64,000 nucleotides of DNA from Caldilineaceae bacterium (GCA_020634815.1 JACKBA010000026.1:25603-89602); one strand, 5' to 3'. Shown: positions 8,620 through 18,023, counted from the stretch's first letter. Numbers and translations are program-made. Notes: generated by a model from the sequence alone, not told the origin.

Positions 8620-9417
8620 ATGCAACGTATTCCGCACGCAAACCGCGTCATCACCTATACCTTCGACGCGCTGGCCGGCCTGCCGGTGCGGGCGCACGTC
8701 TCCACGCGGCACGGCGGCGTGAGCCCTGAGCCGTGGCGCAGCCTCAACTTCAGCGTGCTGCGCGGGGACACGCCCGAACGCGTGCGCGAGAACCGGCAGC
8801 GCCTCGCTGCCGCGCTGGGGCTCGATGCCGCCGCCTTTGTGCACTGCCGGCAGGTGCATGGCACCGGCATCGCCAAGGTTGACGGGTCGAACGCCGGCCA
8901 GGTCATGGATGGCAGCGACGGCCTCATCACCGACACGCCCGGCCTGCCGCTCAGCCTCGTCTTCGCCGACTGCGTGCCGCTGCTCCTCTACGATCCCATC
9001 CACCACGCGCTGGGCGTCTGCCATGCAGGATGGCGCGGCACCGTCAACGGCGCGGCAACCGCCACGCTGTGGGCCATGGAGGCCGCGTATGACACGGAGC
9101 CGGCGCAGGTGCAGGTGGGCATCGGCCCCAGCATCGGCCCGCAGAGCTACGAGGTCGGGCCGGAGGTGGCCGCCCTGGCCGCCCTGCATCTGCCCGATGC
9201 AGCGGCTGCGCTTGACTACGCGAACGGCGCCGACGCCAATCCTTTCTTCGACCTGTGGCGGGCCAACGCGCAGTTGTTCGCCGCCGCCGGTGTCCCGGCC
9301 GATCGCATCGAGATCGCCGGTATCGACACGGCACAGAACACGACGGATTTCTTCAGCCACCGCGCCGAACGCGGCCGCTGCGGCCTCTTCAGCATGGTGG
9401 CGTGGTTGGAAGACTAG
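8620..9417 (+). CDS. pgeF: peptidoglycan editing factor PgeF / YfiH-LACC1 family
   Basis: A 265-aa protein of the YfiH/DUF152 family (PgeF, also described as purine nucleoside phosphorylase or polyphenol oxidase). The metal-binding residues are in their usual places: His in VHCRQVHGT, Cys in FADCVPLLLYDP and His in GVCHAGWRGT, with the C-terminal family signature RCGLFSMVAWL. In bacteria the family removes wrongly incorporated residues from peptidoglycan precursors; a purine nucleoside activity is also reported. It stands upstream of the yggS-proC-yggT group, a frequent setting for this family. The stop codon abuts a palindromic repeat. Confidence 0.93.
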   Translation: MQRIPHANRVITYTFDALAGLPVRAHVSTRHGGVSPEPWRSLNFSVLRGDTPERVRENRQRLAAALGLDAAAFVHCRQVHGTGIAKVDGSNAGQVMDGSDGLITDTPGLPLSLVFADCVPLLLYDPIHHALGVCHAGWRGTVNGAATATLWAMEAAYDTEPAQVQVGIGPSIGPQSYEVGPEVAALAALHLPDAAAALDYANGADANPFFDLWRANAQLFAAAGVPADRIEIAGIDTAQNTTDFFSHRAERGRCGLFSMVAWLED

Positions 9418-9499
9418 ACCACAGATTTGACGGATTTGGCGGATAGACACGGATTTTCTTGTTCGTTCTGATCCGCCGAATCCGCCAAATCCGCGGTCT
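9416..9499. repeat. imperfect long palindrome of the GGATTTGGCGGAT type
   Basis: Two 29-base arms, 9416-9444 and 9471-9499, are inverted repeats with only a few mismatches (core GATTTGGCGGAT), separated by a 26-base centre with GACACGGATTTT. The left arm overlaps the last bases of the pgeF stop codon. The layout suits a dispersed palindromic element, or an RNA hairpin ending pgeF transcripts. Confidence 0.75.
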
Positions 9500-9534
9500 A
9501 TAACTTCTGTTTCCGCTTGACCAAGGAGGAACTG

Positions 9535-10716
9535 ATGAACTTCGCCGCCTGTCGTTTCTGTGGTCCGTTGGTGATTGCGTTCTTCCTACTGGCGGTAGGC
9601 CAGGCCGCACTGGCCCAAGAGGCACAGCCCGCCGCGCCGGCTGCCGCGCCAAACCTGCTCGTCAACGCCGGCTTCGAGTGCGGTGAAGAAGGGTACACCG
9701 AAGCCCCGGTGCCGCCGGGCGACACCAAGCCCAATTACTTCCCCAACGGCTGGGTCGTGACCAGCCCCATGACCATCCCCATCGTCACCAGCGCGCGCAT
9801 CCGCTTCGCCAACTCCTGTGACGGCGAGGCGCACGTCGAGCGGATCGAGGGCCGCGACAGCGTGCTCATCCGCGCGCTGGATCACGAGACCGATCCTGAG
9901 CCCGGCAAGCCCTTCGACGTGACACTCTTGCAGCAGGTCCCGGTCATCAGCGGCACGGATTACAGCCTCAGCGGCTGGATGCTCACGCTCTGTGGCGGCA
10001 GTTTCAGCGACCCCAACGACTGCCCCGAGGGCTACTACATGGCCAAGTTGCTGGGCATCGACCCCACCGGCGGCACGGATCCCGCCGCGCCCACGGTGGA
10101 ATGGGTCGAGAACCGGCGCAATTTTGTCGAGGCGGACGGCCGCACGCGCGTCGGCTGGCAGAACCTGCGCACGGCATCGACGGCGCAGGCTGTGACGATC
10201 ACCGTCTTTGCGCGCATCAACAGCCCCTTCCGCTGGCATGGCAACCACGGCTTCATCGACGCGCTGAGCATCATGCAGGCGCCCACGGCCACCATCACGG
10301 CCACGGCCGAGTTGATCAGCCCGGCGCCGGCGCCGCCAACGATCACCGTCGCCTGGCAGGGCAGCCTCGGCCCCGACATCCCGCTGATTCCCAACGGCAA
10401 CCACCGCCTGCTCTACGACCTGGAGTACTGGAACAGCGAGAGCGCCACCTGGCAGCCGGTGGCAAGCGACAGGGAAGGGGACGGATCGCTCGACTTTGTC
10501 GCGCGCTGTTTCGACGTCACGTACCAGTTCCGCGTCAAGCCGCGCGCCGAACAACCCGAAGGCAACAACGGGGCGACGCCCAACCAGCGTTATCCGGGGC
10601 TGTGGGTCGAGAGCGCGCCCATCGTCGTGCCGCCCAATCTGCCCGGACCGAGCGAGCCCTTCACCGCAACAAACCAGATCTTCCTGCCCGCCATCAGCAC
10701 GGTGCGCTCCTGCTGA
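9535..10716 (+). CDS. secreted protein with C-terminal IFLPAI motif
   Basis: A 393-aa exported protein. The signal peptide spans about residues 1-28 (LVIAFFLLAVGQAALAQ). After a Pro/Ala linker comes a beta-sandwich-like domain (about 35-260; LLVNAGFECGEEG ... WVVTSPMTIPIV), resembling carbohydrate-binding-like domains that begin with N-x-G-F-E, then a second domain (about 265-380). It ends with NQIFLPAISTVRSC, which belongs to the terminal F/Y-L-P motif shared by three other secreted proteins here. The ATG at 9535 was chosen because AAGGAGGA lies five bases before it. Role unknown; probably surface or extracellular. Confidence 0.8.
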   Translation: MNFAACRFCGPLVIAFFLLAVGQAALAQEAQPAAPAAAPNLLVNAGFECGEEGYTEAPVPPGDTKPNYFPNGWVVTSPMTIPIVTSARIRFANSCDGEAHVERIEGRDSVLIRALDHETDPEPGKPFDVTLLQQVPVISGTDYSLSGWMLTLCGGSFSDPNDCPEGYYMAKLLGIDPTGGTDPAAPTVEWVENRRNFVEADGRTRVGWQNLRTASTAQAVTITVFARINSPFRWHGNHGFIDALSIMQAPTATITATAELISPAPAPPTITVAWQGSLGPDIPLIPNGNHRLLYDLEYWNSESATWQPVASDREGDGSLDFVARCFDVTYQFRVKPRAEQPEGNNGATPNQRYPGLWVESAPIVVPPNLPGPSEPFTATNQIFLPAISTVRSC

Positions 10717-10744
10717 CTTTGGGCGCCCTGATCTTGCCGGGACT

Positions 10745-10773
10745 TTGCCGCGCACCCGAATCGTTGGTAGAAT
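10745..10773 (+). promoter_or_regulatory. promoter of yggS, leaderless arrangement
   Basis: TTGCCG (10745-10750), 17 bases, TAGAAT (10768-10773). The -10 box ends six bases before the ATG at 10780, so the transcript should start on the start codon. There is no ribosome-binding sequence. Confidence 0.55.
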
Positions 10774-10779
10774 CGGGTG

Positions 10780-11502
10780 ATGATCCAGGACAGGGTTCGA
10801 ACAGCCGAGATCGCCGCCAACCTGGCGGATGTTCGTACGCGAATTGGCGCCGCCGCTGAACGGAGCGGCCGGCGGCCGGACGATGTGCTGCTCGTCGCCG
10901 TGAGTAAGACGCACCCAATCGAGGACATCGTCGCGGCCATGGCTGCGGGGCAGCGCGACTTTGGCGAGAACCGGCTGGAAGAGCTGTGGACGAAGGTCGA
11001 GCAGGCGCGCTCGCTGCACCTCGACGCCATTCGCTGGCACATGATCGGGAACATCCAAAGCCGCAAAACGCGCGACGCAGTGGGACCATTCGTACTGATT
11101 CACTCCATCGACCGTGCGAAAATTGCAGCAAGGCTCAGCCGCGACGCCGAAGCCGCCGGCAACGTAATGAAGGTGCTGGTGGAGGTCAACGTCAGCGGCG
11201 AGGCGAGCAAGCATGGCTTTACGCCCGATGAACTGCTGGCCCAGGCCGGCGAGTTGCTGGCTTTGCCCGGCATTGACGTGGCCGGGCTGATGACCATGGC
11301 GCCCTTCGAGGCAGAGCCCGAAGCGACGCGGCCGGTCTTCCGGGCGCTGCGCAGCCTGCGTGAACGGCTGGCCGACGCATATCCGGCCGGCGACTGGAAC
11401 GAACTCTCCATGGGCATGACGAATGACTTCGAGGTCGCCATCGAAGAAGGCGCCACCATCGTGCGCATTGGCTCTGCCATTTTTGGCAGCAGGAACGGAT
11501 AG
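10780..11502 (+). CDS. yggS: YggS family pyridoxal phosphate homeostasis protein
   Basis: A 240-aa PLP-binding TIM-barrel protein of the YggS/PLPBP family, which buffers cellular PLP and has no known catalytic activity. The PLP lysine is in LVAVSKTHP, followed by FGENRLEE, WHMIGNIQSRK, LVEVNVSGE.SKHGF, GLMTMAPF and LSMGMTNDFEVAIEEGATIVRIGSAIFG, all in family order and complete. The ATG at 10780 is preferred over the GTG at 10777 because the promoter -10 box points to a leaderless mRNA starting there. It is followed by proC and yggT, the common yggS-proC-yggT order. Confidence 0.95.
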   Translation: MIQDRVRTAEIAANLADVRTRIGAAAERSGRRPDDVLLVAVSKTHPIEDIVAAMAAGQRDFGENRLEELWTKVEQARSLHLDAIRWHMIGNIQSRKTRDAVGPFVLIHSIDRAKIAARLSRDAEAAGNVMKVLVEVNVSGEASKHGFTPDELLAQAGELLALPGIDVAGLMTMAPFEAEPEATRPVFRALRSLRERLADAYPAGDWNELSMGMTNDFEVAIEEGATIVRIGSAIFGSRNG

Positions 11503-11508
11503 ATACCT

Positions 11509-12341
<833 letters not shown>

Positions 12342-12345
<4 letters not shown>

Positions 12346-12605
12346 GCGCATTCTTTGAGATTCTAGCCATGCTGCTCCAGGTGTACAGCTACGTCCTGCT
12401 GGCGCGCGCCCTGATGAGCTGGATTCCCAATCTCGACCCGTACAACCCAATCGTGCAATTTCTCTATCAGATCACCGAGCCGGTGCTGGAGCCGGTGCGC
12501 CGTCTCATCCCCCCGCTGGGCGGGATGATCGACATCTCCATCATCGTCGTCTTCTTTGCCCTGATTATCCTGCAACAGATGCTGATGACCATCGCGGCTT
12601 CCTAA
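12342..12605 (+). CDS. yggT: YggT family membrane protein
   Basis: An 87-aa protein with two membrane segments (about 5-28 and 58-82) and the family motif around SWIPNLDPYNPIVQFLYQIT-EPVL.P.RR.IPP.GG.D. Half-length YggT proteins with one repeat are common outside Proteobacteria. The family is linked to cell division and shape (YlmG in Gram-positives and plastids) and to osmotic tolerance; the mechanism is not settled. It overlaps proC by four bases. Confidence 0.92.
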
Positions 12606-12629
12606 ACCGGCCGCGAGAAAGGATTCGCC

Positions 12630-13019
12630 ATGAAGGTCCTCAGACTTGTCACCCTGTCGCTGATCGCGGCCCTGTTCGTTGCGGCCTGTGCACCCGTGCA
12701 GGCGCCGGTCGCCGAGCCTGCGGCAACGGACGCACCGGCAGAGGCGGCCGCGCCAATGAGCGCGGATCAACAGGCCATGGCCGACGCGACGGCGCCATGG
12801 GCGGCGGAGCAGCTTGGCGTCGCGGCAGACGATATTACTGTGGTATCAGTCGAGGCGATGGAGTGGCCCGATTCAGCGCTGGGCTGCCCGCAGCCGGACA
12901 TGATCTACGCGGCCGTCATCACGCCTGGCTACCAGGTGACGATCGAGGCACAGGGCACGACGTACGCCGTCCATACAGACAGCCGGCCCGACGGCGAGAA
13001 GGTCATCTGCAACCAGTGA
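12630..13019 (+). CDS. small lipoprotein with WPDSALGCP motif
   Basis: A 129-aa lipoprotein. The lipobox is FVAAC with Cys20; a low-complexity Ala/Pro/Glu linker follows to about residue 48. The folded part contains VSVEAMEWPDSALGCPQPDM and TPGYQVTIEAQGTTYAVHTDSR, a module seen repeatedly in envelope proteins of Chloroflexota and cyanobacteria. The function of that module is not known to me. A GAAAGGA ribosome site precedes the ATG. Confidence 0.82.
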   Translation: MKVLRLVTLSLIAALFVAACAPVQAPVAEPAATDAPAEAAAPMSADQQAMADATAPWAAEQLGVAADDITVVSVEAMEWPDSALGCPQPDMIYAAVITPGYQVTIEAQGTTYAVHTDSRPDGEKVICNQ

Positions 13020-13029
13020 GGTTTCACCC

Positions 13030-13437
13030 TTGACGACAGTCGACCCCGGCAGCCAGCCCTTCTACATCTCGCGCCGCCGCTTCGAGGAGATCGTCGCCGA
13101 GGCGCTGGATGAGATCCCTGAGGCGCTGTGGAAGGTCATCGACAACGTGGTCGTGACCGTGGAGGAATGGCCCACACGGCGCCATATCGATCGCGTCGGG
13201 CTGGGTCCAGGCAACACACTGCTCGGGCTCTACGAAGGCGTGCCGCTGACGGTGCGCACGAGCCATTACGGGCTGGTTGCGCCCGACAAGATCACCATCT
13301 TTCGCGGGCCTATCTTGCAGGTCAGCCCAGCCGACGAAGATGCCGTGCGAGCGCAGATACGCCAGACGGTGCTGCACGAGATCGCGCACCATTTCGGCAT
13401 CAGCGACGAGCGGCTGATCGAACTTGGCGCCTACTGA
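13030..13437 (+). CDS. minimal metallopeptidase (zincin_1 / PF06262-type)
   Basis: A 135-aa protein with the zinc motif HEIAHHFGIS at residues 116-125 and a C-terminus SDERLIELGAY typical of the small metallopeptidase family first seen in Acidothermus. The first two His and the Glu of HExxH are present; family members use a further C-terminal residue as ligand. Translation should begin at TTG 13030, with GTGAGG nine bases upstream. Substrate unknown. It follows the lipoprotein gene by 10 bases, so the two are likely co-transcribed. Confidence 0.88.
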   Translation: MTTVDPGSQPFYISRRRFEEIVAEALDEIPEALWKVIDNVVVTVEEWPTRRHIDRVGLGPGNTLLGLYEGVPLTVRTSHYGLVAPDKITIFRGPILQVSPADEDAVRAQIRQTVLHEIAHHFGISDERLIELGAY

Positions 13438-13544
13438 GTGGCCGGCCGCGTCCGCATCGCGGGCGAGTGCCTGCATCGGCCCGATTTATCTCATCTCTTG
13501 ACGGCACCCGCGAACCCTTCCAGCGCAGCGAGGTCTGACGATCC

Positions 13545-14450
13545 ATGACGACAAGCACTGCTTCACCCACGCCGACCGGCCAAAACGCCCCGCTCGCACC
13601 GCTCGATCTGCGCATCGACGAGACGCCGGCGGACGGCCACTACTACACCTTCTCGGCGCCGGACGGCAGGTTGCTGGCCGGTCTGCTCGTGCTGCTCGAC
13701 AATCGCGTCGCCACCACCCGCGCCGAACTCTTCTACTACGACGACACGCTCGACCGTCCAACGCGCGATGCCGTGCTGCGCCGCGCCCGCAATATCATCG
13801 GCACCGACTACCATGGCGGCGGCGGGCTGAACACACCGCTGGCCGTCTCGTATACCGACCGGCAACTCACAATCAATGTCGACCACGTAAGCGGCGATCC
13901 CACCTACAGGGAAGAGCCGGCCTATCCGCTCTGGAAGGTTGCTTCGTGGATTCTGGCTGCCTTTGTCCTTATCGTCGTCCTGGGTCTGGCCTTCAACGCG
14001 TTGCGCAGCCGCGCACCCGAGCAAAGTGCCACAACCGCCACGCCGGTCGCCGCACAACAAGCCGAGGCAGGCGATGCTGCCAACCGCACTGCCGAGGAGG
14101 TCGCAGCCGTGCAGGTCAGTGCGCCCGAAGGCGTCGATCCGGCGAGTCTCCAGCCCAATACCAACGGGCTTCCGGCGAGTGTGAACGCCGATCCGGGGCT
14201 TGCCCCCGGCGTGGTCGCTGTCATGGGTGAGGGCTACAACTCTTTCATCCGCTCGCTACCCGGCGCCGAGGCCGGTGAAGGGGTTGGTTACCTTAAGCCC
14301 GGCGATCGCGTCACAATCATCGGCGGCCCGACATGGCTCAAGGGCGATTCGGACACCATCGTGTGGTGGTACGTGCGCGCCGAAGACGGTGTTACGGGGT
14401 GGGCGCCCGCCAACACGAGCACGCTGACCCTGCTGGAAGTTGCGCCCTGA
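13545..14450 (+). CDS. single-pass membrane protein with extracellular SH3-like domain
   Basis: A 301-aa protein. Residues 1-125 form a cytoplasmic domain with FYYDDTLDRPTRDAVLRRARNIIGTDYHGGGG; a single membrane helix spans about 131-153 (WILAAFVLIVVLGLAF). A flexible Ala/Pro region follows, then a bacterial SH3-like domain at about 245-298 (YLKPGDRVTIIGGPTWLKG ... WWYVRAEDGVTGWAPA). The layout suggests a sensor or wall-binding protein, but no signalling domain is recognisable. GAGG precedes the ATG by about 11 bases. It ends two bases before the end of the minus-strand thiQ. Confidence 0.8.
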   Translation: MTTSTASPTPTGQNAPLAPLDLRIDETPADGHYYTFSAPDGRLLAGLLVLLDNRVATTRAELFYYDDTLDRPTRDAVLRRARNIIGTDYHGGGGLNTPLAVSYTDRQLTINVDHVSGDPTYREEPAYPLWKVASWILAAFVLIVVLGLAFNALRSRAPEQSATTATPVAAQQAEAGDAANRTAEEVAAVQVSAPEGVDPASLQPNTNGLPASVNADPGLAPGVVAVMGEGYNSFIRSLPGAEAGEGVGYLKPGDRVTIIGGPTWLKGDSDTIVWWYVRAEDGVTGWAPANTSTLTLLEVAP

Positions 14451-14451
14451 C

Positions 14452-15552
14452 CTAGCCTTTCGGCACGAGCACCAGGTGCGCCTGGTCTACCCACAGGCGG
14501 ATCGCCTGCCCGGGTGCCATGGCCGTGGCGCGGCCGCGATTGCGAAACTCGAAGATCAAAGTGTCGTCCGGCGGTGCGTTGACCGACGACACCGCGATGC
14601 GAAAGACGCTGCCGCGAAAGGTCAATGATTGAACCACGACGGCGACCGCGGCGTACTCCGGCCCGGGCCGGTCCTCCTCCAGCAACACCGCATCAGGCGG
14701 AATCAGCAGCCGCCACTCCGCCAGCGAACCCGCGGGCACACCATCGTGCAGTGTGAAGGACCCCGCGGGCGTCACGACCTCGTGGGGTCGTCCCGCGTCA
14801 TGTTCGACAGTGACGAGATTCTGAAAGCCCAGAAAACCGGCAACGAAGGTATTGGCCGGCCGCCGATAGAGCCGGGCCGGCGTGTCCTCCTGCTCGATGC
14901 GGCCGGCGCGCATGACCGCAATCCGATCGGCCAGCACAAAGGCTTCCTCCTGATCGTGGGTGACAAAGATGGCGGGGACGCGCAGGTGCTTCAAAATCGC
15001 CCGCACTTCCTGCACCAGTTCCTCGCGCAGCAGGCGGTCGAGGTTGGCCAGCGGCTCGTCGAGCATGACCAGCGCCGGCTGCGGCGCCAGCGTGCGCGCC
15101 AGCGCCACACGCTGCTGCTCACCGCCGCTCAGCCCGTCGATGGTGCGGTCGCCGTAGCCGTGCAGATTGACGAGGTCGAGCAGCGCATCGACACGCGCCG
15201 TACGCTGGGCAGACGGCATGCCGGCCATGCGCAGACCATAGCCCACATTTTCGGCCACGGTCATATGCGGAAAGAGGGCGTAGTCCTGGAACATGAGCCC
15301 GAAGCCGCGGCGCCACGTCGGCAGGTCGTCAATGGCCGCACCGTCGAAGAGCACGGTGCCGCCATCGGCATGCTCCAGCCCGGCGACAATACGCAGCAGC
15401 GTGCTCTTGCCGCAGCCGCTCGGCCCGAGCAGGCAGAGGATTTCGTCGCGTTCGACGGAGAGCGAGACGCCGCGCAGCACTTCCTTGTCCGGTGGATAGC
15501 GTTTGTATAGATCACGCACTTCGAGCACGGCGTACTCCCGGCCAGCGGCCAT
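14452..15552 (-). CDS. thiQ: thiamine ABC transporter ATP-binding protein
   Basis: A 366-aa ATPase. Walker A GPSGCGKST, Q-loop MFQDYALFPHMTV, signature LSGGEQQR, Walker B LVMLDEPLANLD and the H-loop VTHDQEEA are all present; the last 120 residues form a TOBE-like domain as in PotA/FbpC-type ATPases. I placed the start at 15552 (MAAGREYAVLEV); the longer frame adds 25 residues encoded by the overlapping gene. It overlaps the 3' end of the cyclotransferase gene by 41 bases, so expression is probably coupled. Assignment to thiamine rests on thiB, thiP and the TPP riboswitch upstream; by sequence alone it could serve iron or polyamines. Confidence 0.85.
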   Translation of the reverse strand: MAAGREYAVLEVRDLYKRYPPDKEVLRGVSLSVERDEILCLLGPSGCGKSTLLRIVAGLEHADGGTVLFDGAAIDDLPTWRRGFGLMFQDYALFPHMTVAENVGYGLRMAGMPSAQRTARVDALLDLVNLHGYGDRTIDGLSGGEQQRVALARTLAPQPALVMLDEPLANLDRLLREELVQEVRAILKHLRVPAIFVTHDQEEAFVLADRIAVMRAGRIEQEDTPARLYRRPANTFVAGFLGFQNLVTVEHDAGRPHEVVTPAGSFTLHDGVPAGSLAEWRLLIPPDAVLLEEDRPGPEYAAVAVVVQSLTFRGSVFRIAVSSVNAPPDDTLIFEFRNRGRATAMAPGQAIRLWVDQAHLVLVPKG

Positions 15553-15910
15553 CGGCGATGATCGGGTAGACGGCCATCGCAACAGGATCGGCCAGGTAGA
15601 CCCAGGCGTCGACGGGCGCCGCGCCATCCGGCCAGATCGGTCGGATCACGCGGCGATACTCCTCGCCCTCATAGGCGTCGAGGCGGGCGAGGATTGCGTC
15701 GAAGGCCGGCTCCGCCAGCCAATGGATCTCGCCATACACATCGCCCTCGCCGGGCACCGCGGCAGGATATGCGCCCAAGTCGTGCAGCAGCGCACCTGGC
15801 AAGCGCGCCGGCGCGCTGCGCTCGACGGCCGCCGCAAACATCGGATGCGCCGGCTCGCCGGCCATCAGCGTGCCGTACACAAAGAGCGGAACCGCCCCCT
15901 CATCCGTCAT
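15512..15910 (-). CDS. gamma-glutamylcyclotransferase (AIG2/GGACT-like)
   Basis: A 132-aa protein with the family signature FVYGTLMAGEP near the N-terminus and a Glu in LDAYEGEEYRRV, the catalytic base position of gamma-glutamylcyclotransferase-like folds. Such enzymes release 5-oxoproline from gamma-glutamyl compounds. The ATG at 15910 has a strong GGAGGAG seven bases upstream. It sits between thiP and thiQ, an odd place, separated from thiP by a repeat-filled gap. Confidence 0.88.
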   Translation of the reverse strand: MTDEGAVPLFVYGTLMAGEPAHPMFAAAVERSAPARLPGALLHDLGAYPAAVPGEGDVYGEIHWLAEPAFDAILARLDAYEGEEYRRVIRPIWPDGAAPVDAWVYLADPVAMAVYPIIADGRWPGVRRARSA

Positions 15911-16021
15911 CGAATCTCTCCTCCATCGCCGGACCATATCCGGTACATGCTCGCCATCGTTTTGCATCCCACATACGCACCGGCCCACAACGCTCAGCCG
16001 CAGTAGATCATGATTCTCGCC

Positions 16022-16075
16022 GTAGTGACGAATTCAGTCGTCAACTTCCTCTGGAACGGCTGAAGCCGTCACTAC
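16022..16075. repeat. GTAGTRACG...CACTAC palindromic element, single copy
   Basis: 54 bases bounded by GTAGTGACG and GTCACTAC, containing two inner short palindromes (TTCAGTCGTCAA-like and CGGCTGAAGCCG). The same build recurs three times at 48475-48660, so this is a dispersed family. Confidence 0.75.
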
Positions 16076-16100
16076 AAATCGTAAACAACTGAACCTCATC

Positions 16101-16321
16101 TCTTCTTTGCGCCCCCTTTGCGCCTTCGCGTCTTTGCGGCCAGATCTGTACCGCTCGCCCACACGCCCACACGAAGCACCAACTTCGACTCTTCTTCTTT
16201 GCGCCCCCTTTGCGCCTTCGCGTCTTCGCGGCCAGATTCGTACTACTCGCCCCGCATGACCGCCACCAACTTCAGCTCTTCTTTGCGCCCCCTTTGCGCC
16301 TTCGCGTCTTTGCGGCCAGAT
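16101..16321. repeat. three copies of a 45-base TTTGCGCCTTCGCG repeat
   Basis: Copies at 16101-16145, 16193-16237 and 16277-16321, nearly identical (tcttctttgcgcc at one end, gcggccagat at the other), starts spaced 92 and 84 bases. The intervening bases are also partly alike (cgctcgccc / tactcgccc and caccaacttc), so the true unit is about 90 bases. Related core sequences (read as gcgaaggcgcaaag on the other strand) are, from general knowledge, common dispersed repeats in environmental bacteria. Confidence 0.85.
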
Positions 16322-16328
16322 TCTCTCC

Positions 16329-17981
16329 CTAAAACTCTTCACTACCCGGCACGCGGAAGCGTTCGATGGCGATAAGCGCCACCGCCGTGACGGCCATGAG
16401 AATGGTGCTCATGGCCAGCGCCTGACCATAGTTGATGAGGCCGGGCCGGCCCAACGCCTGGTAGATGACCATGGGCATGGTCGGCCGGTCGGGACGCGCC
16501 ACAAGCAGCGTTGCGCCGAACTCGCCCAGGCTGATGGCGAAGGCAAAGGCGGCGCTGATGAGCGCCGCGCGCAACAGCAGCGGCACATCGATCGTCCACC
16601 AACTGCGCAGTGGGCCGGCGCCCAGCGTGGCCGAAGCCTCGCGCAGGCGCCGATCCAGCGCACGCAGCGCCGGCAGAAAGGTACGCACGACAAAGGGCAG
16701 CGCAATGAGCGAATGGGCGATGGGCACCAGCCACAGCGACGTGCGCAGCGGCCCCATGGCCACGATGTAGCCGAAGCCGAGCGTCACCGCCGAGGTGCCG
16801 AGCGGCAGCAGCAGCAGCGGGTCGAAGACCGCCGCCCAGCGCGAGCGTTCCTGCGCCAGCATATACGCGCCGATGATACCCAGCGGCAGGCTAATGAGCA
16901 GCGTGGCCGTGGCGTAGAGCAGCGAATTGGCGATGGCGGTCACCGGCGGCGCAAAGAAGGCGCTCTGGCGCGGGTTGGTCGTCAGTGCCTGGTAGTAGAG
17001 CAACGTCGGCCCCTGGTCGCCCAGGGTGAAGCTGCGCACGGCCAACGCGCCCAGCGGGGCGAGCAAGCCGGCGGCCGTGACGGCCAGCGCGATGGCGAGC
17101 ACAGCCCATTCGCGGCGGTTGGCCGGACGGCGGGCAAGACCGCCCCCGCGCTGCGCCAGCGGCCGGCTGACGCGCGCCTGCATGCGCGTGTAGGCGACCA
17201 TGACCGAAAAGGTGATGGCCAGTTGCACCAGGCAGAGAAAGGCCGCCAGCGGCAGGTTGAAATAACTGACCGCCTGGCGGTAGATCTCCACCTCGATGGT
17301 GGCAAAGCGCGCTCCGCCGAGAATGAGAATCACGCCAAAGCTGGTAAAGCAAAAGAGGAAGACGAGCAACCCGGCCGCCAGGATGCTCGGCAGCAACAGC
17401 GGCAGCGTGATCGTACGCAGCACGCGCCACGGCGACGCCCCCAACACCGCCGCCGATGCGCCCAAGTGCGGGCTCAGGTTGGTCCAGAAACCGCCGACCG
17501 TGCGGATGATGACGGCGACGTTGTAGAAGACGTGCACGATCAAGATCAGCCAGATGGTCTGCTCCAGGCGGATGGGCGGTGCGGCCAGCCCAAAGGCGTC
17601 TTGCAGCCAGGTGTTTAGCAGCCCCGTGCGGCCGATGAGCGCCATGAAAGCGGTGGCGACGACGACGGTCGGCATGACGAAGGGGATGGTCAGCAATGCG
17701 TGGACAAGGCTCTTGCCGCGGAAGTCGTAGCGCGCAAAGATGTACGCCAGCGGCAGACCGGCGGCAATGGTCAGCAGCGTTGAGACGAGCGCCTGCCACG
17801 TGGTGAACCAGAGCAATTGCCAGAAGGCCGGCGACCCCACCGCTGCACCGACCTGGCCGATGGCTTCGCCCGGCGCGCCGGCAAAGCTGACGCGCAGGAT
17901 TGCCAGCAGCGGCCAGGCATAGAAGATTGCCAGGAAGAGAATCGGCAGCGCGAAAAGCGCAGCCGTCAGCACACGCCGCAT
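16329..17981 (-). CDS. thiP: thiamine ABC transporter permease (fused two-domain type)
   Basis: A 550-aa integral membrane protein with about 12 helices, built from two homologous permease halves (about 1-270 and 285-550) as in ThiP and FbpB. Each half has an EAA-like loop: ASAAVLGASPWRVLRTITLPLL in the first and EASATLGAGPLRSWWTIDVPLL in the second, which dock onto the ATPase. The start MRRVLTAALF follows thiB by 42 bases. With ThiB and the TPP riboswitch it should import thiamine or its phosphates. Confidence 0.9.
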   Translation of the reverse strand: MRRVLTAALFALPILFLAIFYAWPLLAILRVSFAGAPGEAIGQVGAAVGSPAFWQLLWFTTWQALVSTLLTIAAGLPLAYIFARYDFRGKSLVHALLTIPFVMPTVVVATAFMALIGRTGLLNTWLQDAFGLAAPPIRLEQTIWLILIVHVFYNVAVIIRTVGGFWTNLSPHLGASAAVLGASPWRVLRTITLPLLLPSILAAGLLVFLFCFTSFGVILILGGARFATIEVEIYRQAVSYFNLPLAAFLCLVQLAITFSVMVAYTRMQARVSRPLAQRGGGLARRPANRREWAVLAIALAVTAAGLLAPLGALAVRSFTLGDQGPTLLYYQALTTNPRQSAFFAPPVTAIANSLLYATATLLISLPLGIIGAYMLAQERSRWAAVFDPLLLLPLGTSAVTLGFGYIVAMGPLRTSLWLVPIAHSLIALPFVVRTFLPALRALDRRLREASATLGAGPLRSWWTIDVPLLLRAALISAAFAFAISLGEFGATLLVARPDRPTMPMVIYQALGRPGLINYGQALAMSTILMAVTAVALIAIERFRVPGSEEF

Positions 17982-18023
17982 ACGCTCACCCTCCGCCCGC
18001 CGGATCGCGAGATTGCCGTATCA

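Larger units (their letters stand above)
15911..16328. other. 418-base gene-free, repeat-filled gap
   Basis: No plausible gene on either strand. The stretch holds one copy of the GTAGTGACG...CACTAC palindromic element (16022-16075) and three copies of a 45-base repeat (from 16101), described separately. It interrupts the thiamine transporter genes. Confidence 0.8.

Noticed and set aside
16101..16330. Short basic protein encoded by the minus strand of the 45-base repeats
   Set aside because: The frame exists only because the repeat lacks stops; it has no ribosome site and its sequence is that of the repeat.
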